A stretch of DNA of 59,540 bases from Planctomycetota bacterium (GTDB lineage: Bacteria > Planctomycetota > E44-bin39). Numbering within the stretch: the first letter of the stretch is position 1; each line of letters opens with the position of its first letter. The stretch spans positions 1 to 59,540 of the forward strand of contig SOJX01000098.1 of NCBI GenBank assembly GCA_004376375.1, given 5' to 3'. The position numbers were made by a program, and so were the translations under genes. Shown here piece after piece: positions 39,874 through 48,284 of the stretch. The notes beneath the pieces are model-generated. The model saw only the letters and a program-made list of their open reading frames with translations. It was not told the DNA's origin and did no database searches.

Positions 39874-41568
39874 TTACCGCTTGTCTCCCAGCTTTCCCAG
39901 CGCGGCCTCATGGCGCTTTATCCGCTCTCCCCACTTCGCGGTTTTTTCATGCCTGTATACGAGGCGCGAAATCACAAGCGCGTTCTGATGCAGAATTTTC
40001 TTCGCGCCTCTGCCCGAGTATTTCAGGGCTTCTTCGTACTGCTTTACGGCTATATCATAATAATTAATCTGCCCCACCTTCCCCTGCGCTGATTTGGCGC
40101 GCTCAACAGCAAAGGTTGCAATAACGAAATGCTCGCGATCGTAGCCAAGCGTTGCAGGCGGCCTCGGCCACCACACAAGTAAAACCGCTCCCGCCAGAAT
40201 TACCGCGCGAACAATTGCCGCTTTCGGGACAGCGCGAACCAATTGAAAAGATTTCACAATAAACAAAGAAGCAAGGACAATCAGAAACGGCGCGGCCGGA
40301 AGCCTCATCCGACCCGTAACGTAAAACAGGATGACCGCGCCCGCATAACCGAGCATGAAAAGCAGCAGAAGCGAAATACCGGATTGTCCGGGCTTTCCCT
40401 GAGTTTCACTTTTCCGTTTTCGAGGCCATAGAAAAATAATCCCGGCAATCGATAACGGCGCAACCAGCCAGTAGCCGACCGGCAGGAAACCGAGCGTATA
40501 GGAATTGGAAGCCATAAAAGAATAATTATAATTGTCCGGAATCTCCAAGCGGTTCAGAAAATAGTACAGCTTCCTAAGGGTAAGGTCGAGCCATGCGCCC
40601 GGATTTCCGAGGATCCAATCGAAAGCCTTTCGTCGATAATACCTGTCCACCTTTACGGGGTCACCCGCGCTCTTGCCCAGTTCGAGGGCTGCGAATGCTT
40701 TGGCCGCGCCTTCCTCGCCCTCGGCCGTGCGGGGCATGTCCGGGATATCGGCATGATAACCTGTAGCGTATTCGGAATTTCCTTCGAAGAAATTAAAACC
40801 CGCCGACGTTGACAGCCCGATGGGCTTCCCGGCGCGTATGGTATTAACGGCAATAACGACAACCGGTCCCGTTGCCGCAGCGGCGATAAGGACAACAGCG
40901 GCCAGCGCGGATGTTTTGATGTTCTTTCTTCCGGCAACCAGCATCCAGACTACAATCACGGGCACCAGCAACAGGATATTCCCGCGAAAAAGCGCGCCAA
41001 AGCCAAAGGCCGCGCCGGACATGATCAACAGGGGCCACTGAAACCCGGCTTCTTTTTCTTTCCTGGAACAGACTTCAAGCAGCAGCGTAAACGCAAGCAT
41101 AAGAAAAAACGTTGCGTACGTGGTTTTCATCAGGTGAGCGCCGTAGAAAACAAAGGGCCCGTAAAGTGCGGCCAGGATACCGGCAACGACCGCGACGGTC
41201 ACTCCCCCCAGCCGCTTCGCGGCCAGATAAATCAGTAATACCGTTCCCGTCCCGGCAACGGCCTGAAGCAGCCGCGGCGCCCATAAATCCGAGCCGGTAC
41301 AAAGATAAACAGACCGCAAAACCCAGCCGTAAAGAGGCGACAGCCACGTCCCAAGCGAAACATCACCAACCGCGTAGGCGTGATACGATTTCGCGTCGAC
41401 GAGTGGGAAGCCCCAGTAGATTTTCCTGCTAAGCTCAACGATATACGCAATTCTAACGGCAAGGGCCAGCAGGCAGATCAGCGAAACGATCAGGATTTCA
41501 TTTTTTTTCAGCAGCGAATCTTCAACTTCGGGTTTCAGGTTTTCGGATGGAAGGTTGGTTTCGACCAT
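39874..41568 (-). CDS. GT39-type membrane glycosyltransferase
   Basis: 564 residues with about ten membrane segments. The first extracytoplasmic loop carries DAKSYHAYA, in the position of the acidic catalytic motif of GT39/ArnT-type transferases that use polyprenyl-phosphate sugars. LYGPFVFYGAHLMKTTYATF and GFGALFRGNILLLVPV are typical of the family in PVC-like bacteria. The C-terminus adds a soluble helical pair (YYDIAVKQYEEALKYSG). It probably adds sugars to proteins or lipids at the outer face of the inner membrane. It converges on the prepilin operon. A role in pilin glycosylation is possible but unproven. Confidence 0.82.
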   Translation of the reverse strand: MVETNLPSENLKPEVEDSLLKKNEILIVSLICLLALAVRIAYIVELSRKIYWGFPLVDAKSYHAYAVGDVSLGTWLSPLYGWVLRSVYLCTGSDLWAPRLLQAVAGTGTVLLIYLAAKRLGGVTVAVVAGILAALYGPFVFYGAHLMKTTYATFFLMLAFTLLLEVCSRKEKEAGFQWPLLIMSGAAFGFGALFRGNILLLVPVIVVWMLVAGRKNIKTSALAAVVLIAAAATGPVVVIAVNTIRAGKPIGLSTSAGFNFFEGNSEYATGYHADIPDMPRTAEGEEGAAKAFAALELGKSAGDPVKVDRYYRRKAFDWILGNPGAWLDLTLRKLYYFLNRLEIPDNYNYSFMASNSYTLGFLPVGYWLVAPLSIAGIIFLWPRKRKSETQGKPGQSGISLLLLFMLGYAGAVILFYVTGRMRLPAAPFLIVLASLFIVKSFQLVRAVPKAAIVRAVILAGAVLLVWWPRPPATLGYDREHFVIATFAVERAKSAQGKVGQINYYDIAVKQYEEALKYSGRGAKKILHQNALVISRLVYRHEKTAKWGERIKRHEAALGKLGDKR

Positions 41569-41583
41569 TAATTATTTCCACAA

Positions 41584-42531
41584 TCAGGAAACTTCAAGCG
41601 ATATATCCGCGGCGGGCGCGGAGTGCGTCAGCGCACCGATGGAAATGCGGTCAATCCCGGTCTCCGCGATTGCGCGGATGTTCTCGAGAGTTACGCCTCC
41701 CGAAGCTTCCAGCAAGCCGCGGTCTTTTAACTTGCTGAACTTTTTCACGACGGCACGCATTTCATCAAGAGGCATGTTATCGAGCAGTATCACGTCGGCG
41801 CAGGACGCCGCGACGGCCTCCTCGACGTTTTCCACTTCGATAATGACCGGAAGCGAACCCGTACTGCGCGCCTTCTGGAGAAGCTGCCCTATCGCATACG
41901 CGCGGCTTTTGGCACCCGAAGCCCGGGCCGCGGTGATATGGTTGTCCTTGATGAAGACCGCGTCGTGCAGGCCGAAGCGGTGGTTCGTTCCGCCGCCTTT
42001 CCTGACCGCGTACTTGTCGAGCAGGCGGTAATGCGGAACCGTCTTGCGTGTATCGAGGATTTTCGCGCCCGTCCCAGATACGGCGTCCACGAAACGCCGG
42101 GTAAGAGTCGCAATACCGCAGAGGCGCTGGAGCAGGTTCAGCGCAACACGCTCGGCGGTTAGTATCGCCGCAAGGTCGCCGCGGATTTCTGCAATCCGGT
42201 CGCCCGGGGTATATCGCTCACCTTCAGGGAAAACGGTTGCAAGCTGGAGGTCGAAATCCACAGTCAGGAAAACCATTTCCGCAAGCGGCAGGCCTGCAAG
42301 AACCCCGTCGGTCCTTGTGACGAAAAAGCCTGTGCCTGTCGCGCCTTTCGGAACCGCGATCGCGGTAGTCGCGTCTCCCGGACCGATGTCTTCTTTCAAA
42401 GCATCGGCGACGAAGCGTTCAAGAAACGCTTCCACGTCGCCGAAGGCGTCCGCGGCAGGTCCCGGCGGAGGTGAAATCGCGCGCGCGAACTGGCGCCGCC
42501 GCTCCACAAGGCGGGTATTGTCATCACTCAT
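41584..42531 (-). CDS. nadC: Nicotinate-nucleotide pyrophosphorylase (carboxylating)
   Basis: 315 residues from the ATG at 42529-42531, which follows GGAGGAAAG. Upstream in-frame starts lack a site. It converts quinolinate and PRPP to nicotinate mononucleotide in NAD synthesis. Family motifs: EDIGPGDATT near the N-terminus, ERVALNLLQRLCGIAT, ILDTRKTVPHYRLLDKYAV, KGGGTNHRFGLHDAVFIKDN, EVENVEEA, LLDNM, and LEASGGVTLENIRAIAETG with ISIGALTHS. Length is slightly above the usual 280-300 because of an N-terminal extension. It lies 15 bp downstream of the region of the GT39 start, same strand. Confidence 0.96.
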   Translation of the reverse strand: MSDDNTRLVERRRQFARAISPPPGPAADAFGDVEAFLERFVADALKEDIGPGDATTAIAVPKGATGTGFFVTRTDGVLAGLPLAEMVFLTVDFDLQLATVFPEGERYTPGDRIAEIRGDLAAILTAERVALNLLQRLCGIATLTRRFVDAVSGTGAKILDTRKTVPHYRLLDKYAVRKGGGTNHRFGLHDAVFIKDNHITAARASGAKSRAYAIGQLLQKARSTGSLPVIIEVENVEEAVAASCADVILLDNMPLDEMRAVVKKFSKLKDRGLLEASGGVTLENIRAIAETGIDRISIGALTHSAPAADISLEVS

Positions 42532-42652
42532 CTTTCCTCCAGGCGCCAGTATATCCAACTTTCTGCGCCCGGTCAAGTGCCGCAATTCGGCGCCGTGTCC
42601 TAACATGCCTGTAAACAGCCAGTTACAGCCCGTGCTGCCCGTCTATTCGACC

Positions 42653-42681
42653 TTGACACCTGTCATACGGAATGTTAAAAT
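42653..42681 (+). promoter_or_regulatory. Strong sigma-70 promoter of the UDP-sugar pyrophosphorylase gene
   Basis: Consensus -35 TTGACA (42653-42658), 17-nt spacer, -10 TAAAAT (42676-42681). It lies 52 nt before the GTG start at 42733. Confidence 0.75.
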
Positions 42682-42732
42682 TTACGGATTGGAGACTGAG
42701 CCTGCTTTTTATTCACACCGGCGGAGTGAGCG

Positions 42733-44166
42733 GTGGCGAAAAAGATTATAAAAGTTTCGGGCGCACGCGCACAGGCCAATATCGCCCGCGTATACGAGGC
42801 GAAGCAGGACCACGTGTTTCGTTTCTGGGACGAGCTCTCGGAAGAAGAGAGTCAGATCCTGCTCGAACAGATAGAAGACATCGATTACCAACTGCTCCAT
42901 TCACTGGTCCAGAAGTTTGTCCTCTCTTCGGAGCCGACCCGCAGTTTTAAAACGATTGCCCCGCCCGACGTTATTAAAATACCCAAGACCCCCAAGGCAC
43001 ACGATTACGCCGAGCACGCCCGCACTGTCGGCGAAGAGGCGCTCCGCGAAGGCAGGATCGGGCTTTTCCTCGTCGCGGGCGGGCAGGCGTCGCGGCTGGG
43101 TTTCGAGGGACCCAAGGGCGCCTACCCGATCGGACCGGTCACCGGAAAACCCTTTTTCCAGATCTACGCCGAGCGCATCCAGGCCCTCAGAAAAAAATAC
43201 AAGACAGAGCTTCCCTGGTTCATCATGACCAGCGAGGAAAACGACGAGGCTACAAAGGATTTTTTCCAGAAGAATTCCTATTTCGGTCTCAGCCGCGCGG
43301 ACGTGACCTTCGTCCGGCAGAAGATGATCCCGGCCGTCGACAAGCGCGGCAAGTTGATCCTCATAGAAAAGAACAGGATTTTCCGAAACCCCAACGGACA
43401 CGGCGGCGCACTTCAGGCGATGCGCGATCATAACGTCATCGACACCTGCCGCTCGGCCGGCATCACGGACCTTTATTACTTTCAGGTCGACAACATCCTC
43501 GCCCGGATAGCCGACCCGGTTTTCGCGGGGTACCATCTTCTCGAGAAGGCGGAGCTTTCCGTAAAGGTCGTGGCCAAAAAAGATCCTTCCGAGCGGGTTG
43601 GAGTAATCGGGTTCATCGACGGCGCGCTCGGGGTCATCGAGTATTCCGACATGAGCCCGAAAGACCTGGATGCGCGCGAGCCGGACGGCAGCCTGAGCTA
43701 CAACGCCGGCAACTCGGCGATCCACCTCATTAACATTGACTTTGTCGACCGCATTACGATAGACGGCTCAAACCTGCCCTATCACCGCGCACTGAAGAAA
43801 ATCCCGTACATCAACCGCCAGGGTGAAAAAGTCACGCCGAAGGAGCCCAACGGAATCAAGTTCGAAACCTTCATCTTCGACGCGCTCCGCCAGGCGCGCT
43901 CTTCCGTCCTCATGGAAGTCGTGCGCGAAGACGAGTTCAGCCCCGTAAAGAACGATACAGGCGACGACTCCCCCGCAACGGCCAAACGCGACCTCATCAA
44001 TCTCTTCGGTTGCTGGCTTGAAGCATGCAACGTAAAAATCCCAAGGGACGCCGACGGCAACGTGGAAGGCAAAATCGAAATCAGCCCGCTTACCGCAATG
44101 AATCCGGGGGAGCTCGCCAAGGAACTGCCCGAAGACTTTGTCTTTGATGGAAATCTTGGCCTGTAG
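42733..44166 (+). CDS. UDP-sugar pyrophosphorylase, eukaryotic UDP-GlcNAc pyrophosphorylase (AGX/UAP1) type
   Basis: 477 residues from a GTG with GGAG upstream. The nucleotide-binding signature is LVAGGQASRLGFEGPKG. NGHGGALQAM, YYFQVDNILARIADP and EVVREDEFSPVKND with a following SPATAKRDL match the AGX/UAP1 group better than bacterial GlmU or GalU. It would transfer UMP from UTP to a hexose- or HexNAc-1-phosphate, supplying activated sugar for envelope glycans. The exact sugar is not clear. It has its own promoter and probably forms a transcript with tgt, 138 bp downstream. Confidence 0.9.
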   Translation: MAKKIIKVSGARAQANIARVYEAKQDHVFRFWDELSEEESQILLEQIEDIDYQLLHSLVQKFVLSSEPTRSFKTIAPPDVIKIPKTPKAHDYAEHARTVGEEALREGRIGLFLVAGGQASRLGFEGPKGAYPIGPVTGKPFFQIYAERIQALRKKYKTELPWFIMTSEENDEATKDFFQKNSYFGLSRADVTFVRQKMIPAVDKRGKLILIEKNRIFRNPNGHGGALQAMRDHNVIDTCRSAGITDLYYFQVDNILARIADPVFAGYHLLEKAELSVKVVAKKDPSERVGVIGFIDGALGVIEYSDMSPKDLDAREPDGSLSYNAGNSAIHLINIDFVDRITIDGSNLPYHRALKKIPYINRQGEKVTPKEPNGIKFETFIFDALRQARSSVLMEVVREDEFSPVKNDTGDDSPATAKRDLINLFGCWLEACNVKIPRDADGNVEGKIEISPLTAMNPGELAKELPEDFVFDGNLGL

Positions 44167-44167
44167 C

Positions 44168-44294
44168 GATTTCAGATTTCAGATTGCAGATTGCAGATTG
44201 CAGATTGACAAACCCAGAGGAACAGTCGATCCTTAAATCTGAAATCCGAAATCTGAAATGCGAAATCCGAAATCTGAAATCCGAAATCCGAAAT
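44168..44294 (+). repeat. GATTGCA/AATCCGA heptamer element before tgt
   Basis: Five units (GATTTCA twice, GATTGCA three times; 44168-44202), a spacer, then eight units of AATCYGA type (44236-44291). It begins one base after the upstream stop and ends 10 bp before the tgt ATG. Same family as the two prepilin-leader elements, but here outside a reading frame. Confidence 0.8.
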
Positions 44295-44304
44295 TGACAA
44301 CGCC

Positions 44305-45408
44305 ATGAATGCAATTGACTTCAAAATAACGGGTGTTGATGCAAACTCACGCGCAAGGAGAGGAAAACTCATTACCCCTCACGGCGTTGTCCAGACACCG
44401 GCCTTTATGCCCGTCGGCACGAAAGCCTCGGTAAAGGCGCTGACGCCCGGGCACCTGGAGGCGGCGGGAACGCAAATACTTCTTTCAAACACATACCACC
44501 TGCACGTCCGCCCCGGGGAAGACGTTATCGCCGAGGCCGGCGGGCTTCACAGCTTCATGGGATGGGAAAAACCGATACTTACCGACTCGGGCGGCTTCCA
44601 GGTTTTCTCACTCGCCAAACTGAACAAGGTCGATGACGCCGGCGTCATGTTCCAGAGCCACGTGGACGGCGCGAAACTTTTCATCGGCCCGAAGGAAGCG
44701 ACAGGAATACAGGAAAAACTCGGCGCCGATATTATAATGGCCTTCGACCAGTGCCCGCCCCACGACGCAAGCCGCGCGGAAGTCGAAGCTGCGACCCAGC
44801 GGACGATCCGGTGGGCGGGAGAATGCAGAAAGCACCATTCCAGAAACGACCAGGCGCTTTTCGGAATAGTCCAGGGCGGCATGTTCGAAGACCTGCGCAC
44901 AGCATGCTGCCGTGAGCTTTCGGCCATGGATTTTCCAGGCTATGCAATAGGCGGCGTTTCAGTAGGAGAACCGAAAGAAGATTTACACAGAATAATGGAA
45001 TTCACAACTCCGCTTCTGCCCGAAGACAAGCCGCGATACTTAATGGGAGTGGGCCAGCCCGAAGATATTCTCGTCGCCGTCCGCGCGGGTGTCGACCTGT
45101 TCGACTGCGTCCTGCCGACCCGCAATGCGAGAAGCGGAGAGCTGTACGTGGCTGCGGGCAGGATGAAGATCCGCAACGAAAAATTCAAGCGCGATTTCAC
45201 GCCTGTCGAAAAAGATTGCCCGTGCTACTTGTGCTCCAACTTCACCCGCGCCTACCTCCGACATCTTTTCATTTCGGGAGAACTCCTCGCGCACACGCTT
45301 GCCACGGTTCACAACGTCACGTTTTATCACCGCCTGATGTCCCGCCTCCGCGCCGCAATCCAAAGCGGCAGATTAGGTGAGGAGTTTGGGAAGAAATCAG
45401 GGAAATAA
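44305..45408 (+). CDS. tgt: tRNA-guanine (queuine) transglycosylase
   Basis: 367 residues, normal length. It exchanges guanine-34 for preQ1 in tRNAs with GUN anticodons. Motifs: TPAFMPVGTKASVKAL, ILLSNTYHLHVRPG, LTDSGGFQVFSLAKL (active-site Asp), FGIVQGGMFEDLR, YAIGGVSVGEP, DCVLPTRNAR (catalytic nucleophile Asp region) and the zinc site CPCYLC with a downstream His in YLRHLF. A heptamer array ends just upstream of the ATG and no ribosome site is visible. The next small gene starts 6 bp after the stop. Confidence 0.97.
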   Translation: MNAIDFKITGVDANSRARRGKLITPHGVVQTPAFMPVGTKASVKALTPGHLEAAGTQILLSNTYHLHVRPGEDVIAEAGGLHSFMGWEKPILTDSGGFQVFSLAKLNKVDDAGVMFQSHVDGAKLFIGPKEATGIQEKLGADIIMAFDQCPPHDASRAEVEAATQRTIRWAGECRKHHSRNDQALFGIVQGGMFEDLRTACCRELSAMDFPGYAIGGVSVGEPKEDLHRIMEFTTPLLPEDKPRYLMGVGQPEDILVAVRAGVDLFDCVLPTRNARSGELYVAAGRMKIRNEKFKRDFTPVEKDCPCYLCSNFTRAYLRHLFISGELLAHTLATVHNVTFYHRLMSRLRAAIQSGRLGEEFGKKSGK

Positions 45409-45414
45409 CGGATT

Positions 45415-45864
45415 ATGCCCGGCGAAGTTAAAAGTCCTGAACTGCAAGCCGCCAATCAACCTTATGCGGAGAGATATACATTCTTTCTGTGGAGGTGTTG
45501 GACCCAGTTCGCCTTGCTGGGGTTTTCAATACTCTACACACTTATTGTCCTGCTACCATATTTCGGTCACAGCATACCTTTGGAATATACATTACGAGGC
45601 GTACCATACTGCAAAGATCCTAATGGGCTTTTTCCTTTCAACCTAGGCCTGTTTGGCGGGCTTTTCTGGTCAGCCAGTATTATTCTAACGTTGTTTGGAT
45701 GTTTTATTCAATTTATCCTATTGGTTATTTACGTTATTGTGAACAGAAAAGAAGTATTTTCAAGCCGATGGTGGATGCATATATTACTAACCATCCTCTG
45801 CACCGCCCCTTTCATCATCGGCCTTGTGCATTTTAGACGGATTGGCAAATGGCTTTTGGATTAA
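45415..45864 (+). CDS. Small membrane protein of unknown function
   Basis: 149 residues with three membrane segments (LGFSILYTLIVLLPYF, FGGLFWSASIILTLFGCFIQ plus continuation, and ILLTILCTAPFIIGLVHF). The coding sequence is clearly more AT-rich than its neighbours, which may indicate recent acquisition or weak selection on codon use. It starts 6 bp after tgt, so it probably shares that transcript. I do not recognise the family. Confidence 0.65.
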   Translation: MPGEVKSPELQAANQPYAERYTFFLWRCWTQFALLGFSILYTLIVLLPYFGHSIPLEYTLRGVPYCKDPNGLFPFNLGLFGGLFWSASIILTLFGCFIQFILLVIYVIVNRKEVFSSRWWMHILLTILCTAPFIIGLVHFRRIGKWLLD

Positions 45865-45897
45865 TAAACACTTAAATGAAAATCGCCAAACAAAATG

Positions 45898-45926
45898 TTG
45901 ACCCAACTGCCTGTTTCCGATATACT
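45898..45926 (+). promoter_or_regulatory. Sigma-70 promoter of ahcY
   Basis: -35 TTGACC (45898-45903), 17-nt spacer, -10 TATACT (45921-45926), 45 nt before the ahcY ATG. Confidence 0.7.
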
Positions 45927-45970
45927 TCAGCGTTTGCGAAACTGCACGAATATTCTACCGGGAGACTGAA

Positions 45971-47230
45971 ATGCCGCACGACGTAAAAGACCTGGACCTT
46001 GCCGCTGACGGAAAAAAGCGGATCGAGTGGGCCGATAATTTCATGCTTGTTCTAAAGCGCATACGCAAACGCTTCGAAAAGGAAAAACCGCTCGATGGCG
46101 TAACGGTTGGCTGCTGCATGCACGTTACCACTGAGACGGCGAACCTTATGCGCACGCTCATGGCCGGCGGCGCTTCCGTCAACCTCTGCGCCTCGAATCC
46201 GCTTTCGACGCAGGACGACGTCGCAGCCGCGCTCGCCGCCGAGTACGGCGGCAACGCGTTTGCCATCCGTGGCGAAGACAACGAAACCTATTACGACCAC
46301 ATAAAGTCCGTCGCCGCCGCCAAACCCAATCTCACTATGGACGACGGCTGCGACCTGATCGCCTATATACACAGCGAAGCTCCCGAGCTTTTCGAAACAC
46401 TATGGGGCTCGATGGAAGAAACAACGACCGGAATCATCCGCCTGCGCGCGATGGAGCGCGACAACGCGCTCAAGGTGCCGGTAATCGCCGTCAATGACGC
46501 AAAGACCAAGCACTTTTTCGACAACCGTTACGGCACGGGCCAGTCAACCGTCGACGGAATCATCCGCGCGACAAACGTGCTAATGGCGGGGCGGAACGTA
46601 GTCGCCTGCGGGTACGGCTGGTGCGGGCGCGGCTTCGCCATGCGCGCCAGCGGCATGGGCGCGCGCGTTATCGTAACCGAGGTCGACGCCGTCAAGGCAC
46701 TCGAAGCAGCGATGGACGGGTATCAGGTCATGCCTATCGCCGAGGCCGCGAAAGTCGGCGAAGTCTTCTGCACCCTCACCGGCAACAAGCACGTTATCCG
46801 TACCGAGCATTTCGAGGCGATGCGCGACGGCGCCATCGTCGCGAACTCAGGCCACTTCAACATCGAGCTCGACCTCGAAGGGCTCGGGAAAATCGCCAAA
46901 GAGGTCAAGCCCGGCTCGCGCGAGCTCATTACCGAGTACACGCTGGCATCGGGCAAACGGATTTTCGTCCTCGCCGAGGGGCGTCTTGTAAACCTTGCTG
47001 CCGCGGAAGGCCACCCGGCAAGCGTCATGGACATGTCGTTCGCCGTGCAGGCGCTTACGGCGGAATACGTCGTCAAGAACAAGGGCAAGCTCGACGTCAA
47101 GGTCAACAACGTGCCGGATGAGATAGACGAGTTTGTTTCACGCATCAAACTCGAAACGATGAGCATCGACATCGACACCCTGACCGACGAGCAGGCAAGA
47201 TACCTTTCTTCATGGCAAGAGGGTACTTAA
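45971..47230 (+). CDS. ahcY: S-adenosylhomocysteine hydrolase
   Basis: 419 residues, the shorter (archaeal/bacterial) length class. It cleaves S-adenosylhomocysteine to adenosine and homocysteine, keeping methylation going. Motifs: CCMHVTTETANLMRTLMAGG, CASNPLSTQDDVAAAL, DDGCDL, TTTGIIRLRAM, VNDAKTKHFFDNRYGTGQS, the NAD-binding loop GYGWCGRGFAMRASGMGA, ANSGHFNIELDL and LAAAEGHPASVMDMSFA. It has its own promoter. I looked for and did not find an SAH riboswitch in the short leader. Confidence 0.97.
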   Translation: MPHDVKDLDLAADGKKRIEWADNFMLVLKRIRKRFEKEKPLDGVTVGCCMHVTTETANLMRTLMAGGASVNLCASNPLSTQDDVAAALAAEYGGNAFAIRGEDNETYYDHIKSVAAAKPNLTMDDGCDLIAYIHSEAPELFETLWGSMEETTTGIIRLRAMERDNALKVPVIAVNDAKTKHFFDNRYGTGQSTVDGIIRATNVLMAGRNVVACGYGWCGRGFAMRASGMGARVIVTEVDAVKALEAAMDGYQVMPIAEAAKVGEVFCTLTGNKHVIRTEHFEAMRDGAIVANSGHFNIELDLEGLGKIAKEVKPGSRELITEYTLASGKRIFVLAEGRLVNLAAAEGHPASVMDMSFAVQALTAEYVVKNKGKLDVKVNNVPDEIDEFVSRIKLETMSIDIDTLTDEQARYLSSWQEGT

Positions 47231-47265
47231 AAGGGTTCCAATAACCACTGCTTAATTGAGATAAC

Positions 47266-48150
47266 GTGAGCGAACCGACCAAACTCGACATTATCCGCAA
47301 GAAGATAGAATCCATCGGCGGTCTGCCGACGCTGCCGCGGGTGGCGTCCGAGATAATCGCGCGCGTCAGCGACCCGTCCAGCTCGATGAAGGATATCTCC
47401 AAAATAATCCACCAGGACCCTTCGCTTGCCGCGAAGATTCTGAAGGTCGCCAACAGCGCCTTTTACGGACTCCGCCAGGAAGTGACCACGCTCCAGCTTG
47501 CGATGGTGGTGCTTGGCCTGAAGAAGATCATGAACCTGGTCGCCTCGATCTCGGTGTTTTCGGTCTTCCCGACCCGGCCGGACGGGCGCTCGGTCGACCG
47601 TCCGCGATTCTGGCTGCACTCCGCGGGCACGGGCGCAATCGCCAGAAGCATCTCCCAAAGAATGGAGCTGGACCTCGACGGCGAAGAGTTCGTTGCAGGC
47701 CTGCTGCACGACATCGGAAAAATCGTCATGGACCAGTATTTCCACGACGAATACCTTGAAATCCTGGGCCGCATTGAGAAAGGCGAAAGCGGGCTGTCGG
47801 CCGAAGAATACGTGCTCGGGGCGACGCACTCCGAAGTCGGCGACTGGATCGCCAGGCACTGGAAACTGCCGGACCAGCTCGTATCATCCATCCGCTACCA
47901 CCACGACCCGGGGCAAGCGGGTGAAAACCGGGTGCTCGCCGCAATCGCGGGCACGGCCAACCTGCTCGCCGCTAAAAAGGGAATCGGGTTTTACGGCGAA
48001 AAACCTCCTTCCGATTTCAGAAAATCCAACGAATGGTATATCCTCGAGCAGACCGCTCCGGCGCTCAAGAAGATTTCGGGCTCGGAAATACTGGACACCT
48101 GCGACAGCGAGATTACAGCCGCCCGGGAGTTCCTGCAAATCACCATGTAA
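47266..48150 (+). CDS. HDOD-domain signalling protein
   Basis: 294 residues from a GTG. The HDOD domain spans most of the protein: LPTLPRVASEIIARVSD, IIHQDPSLAAKILKVANSAF, YGLRQEVTTLQLAMVVLGLK, GLLHDIGKIVMDQYF, HSEVGDWIARHWKLP and IRYHHDPG. Some HD-type residues are kept (LHDIGK, HH), but HDOD proteins generally lack phosphodiesterase activity and serve in signalling. It lies 35 bp after ahcY. Its stop is followed at once by a heptamer hairpin. Confidence 0.93.
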   Translation: MSEPTKLDIIRKKIESIGGLPTLPRVASEIIARVSDPSSSMKDISKIIHQDPSLAAKILKVANSAFYGLRQEVTTLQLAMVVLGLKKIMNLVASISVFSVFPTRPDGRSVDRPRFWLHSAGTGAIARSISQRMELDLDGEEFVAGLLHDIGKIVMDQYFHDEYLEILGRIEKGESGLSAEEYVLGATHSEVGDWIARHWKLPDQLVSSIRYHHDPGQAGENRVLAAIAGTANLLAAKKGIGFYGEKPPSDFRKSNEWYILEQTAPALKKISGSEILDTCDSEITAAREFLQITM

Positions 48151-48158
48151 AGTTGTTT

Positions 48159-48213
48159 GTCGTTAGTCGTTAGTGAAGAAAACGACTAACCACTAACGAC
48201 TAACCACTAACCG
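48159..48213. repeat. Heptamer repeat, GTCGTTA family, inverted tracts
   Basis: Two GTCGTTA units (48159-48172), apex with GAAGAAAA, then four ACTAACC/G units (48185-48212). The arms can form a long hairpin just past the HDOD stop. Apex and arms match the copy at 50933-51025. I see no clear promoter in the short stretch to the next gene apart from a TATAAT at 48247. Confidence 0.75.
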
Positions 48214-48284
48214 CTATTTTTCAGATGCAAAGTTTTTTCCCGGGTATATAATGGGTTTTGCCGTCAAAGGGGATGGAAAAAAAC

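Noticed and set aside
39874..41568. GT39 protein as a pilin glycosyltransferase in the pilus operon
   Set aside because: It is on the opposite strand and not co-transcribed. The adjacency alone does not support the role.
44090..44372. Minus-strand peptides rich in RISDFRF and QSAICN strings
   Set aside because: These are translations of the heptamer array and not a gene. There is no start context and no domain.
45865..45970. SAH riboswitch upstream of ahcY
   Set aside because: The leader after the likely transcription start is only about 40 nt, with no conserved SAH aptamer pairing seen.
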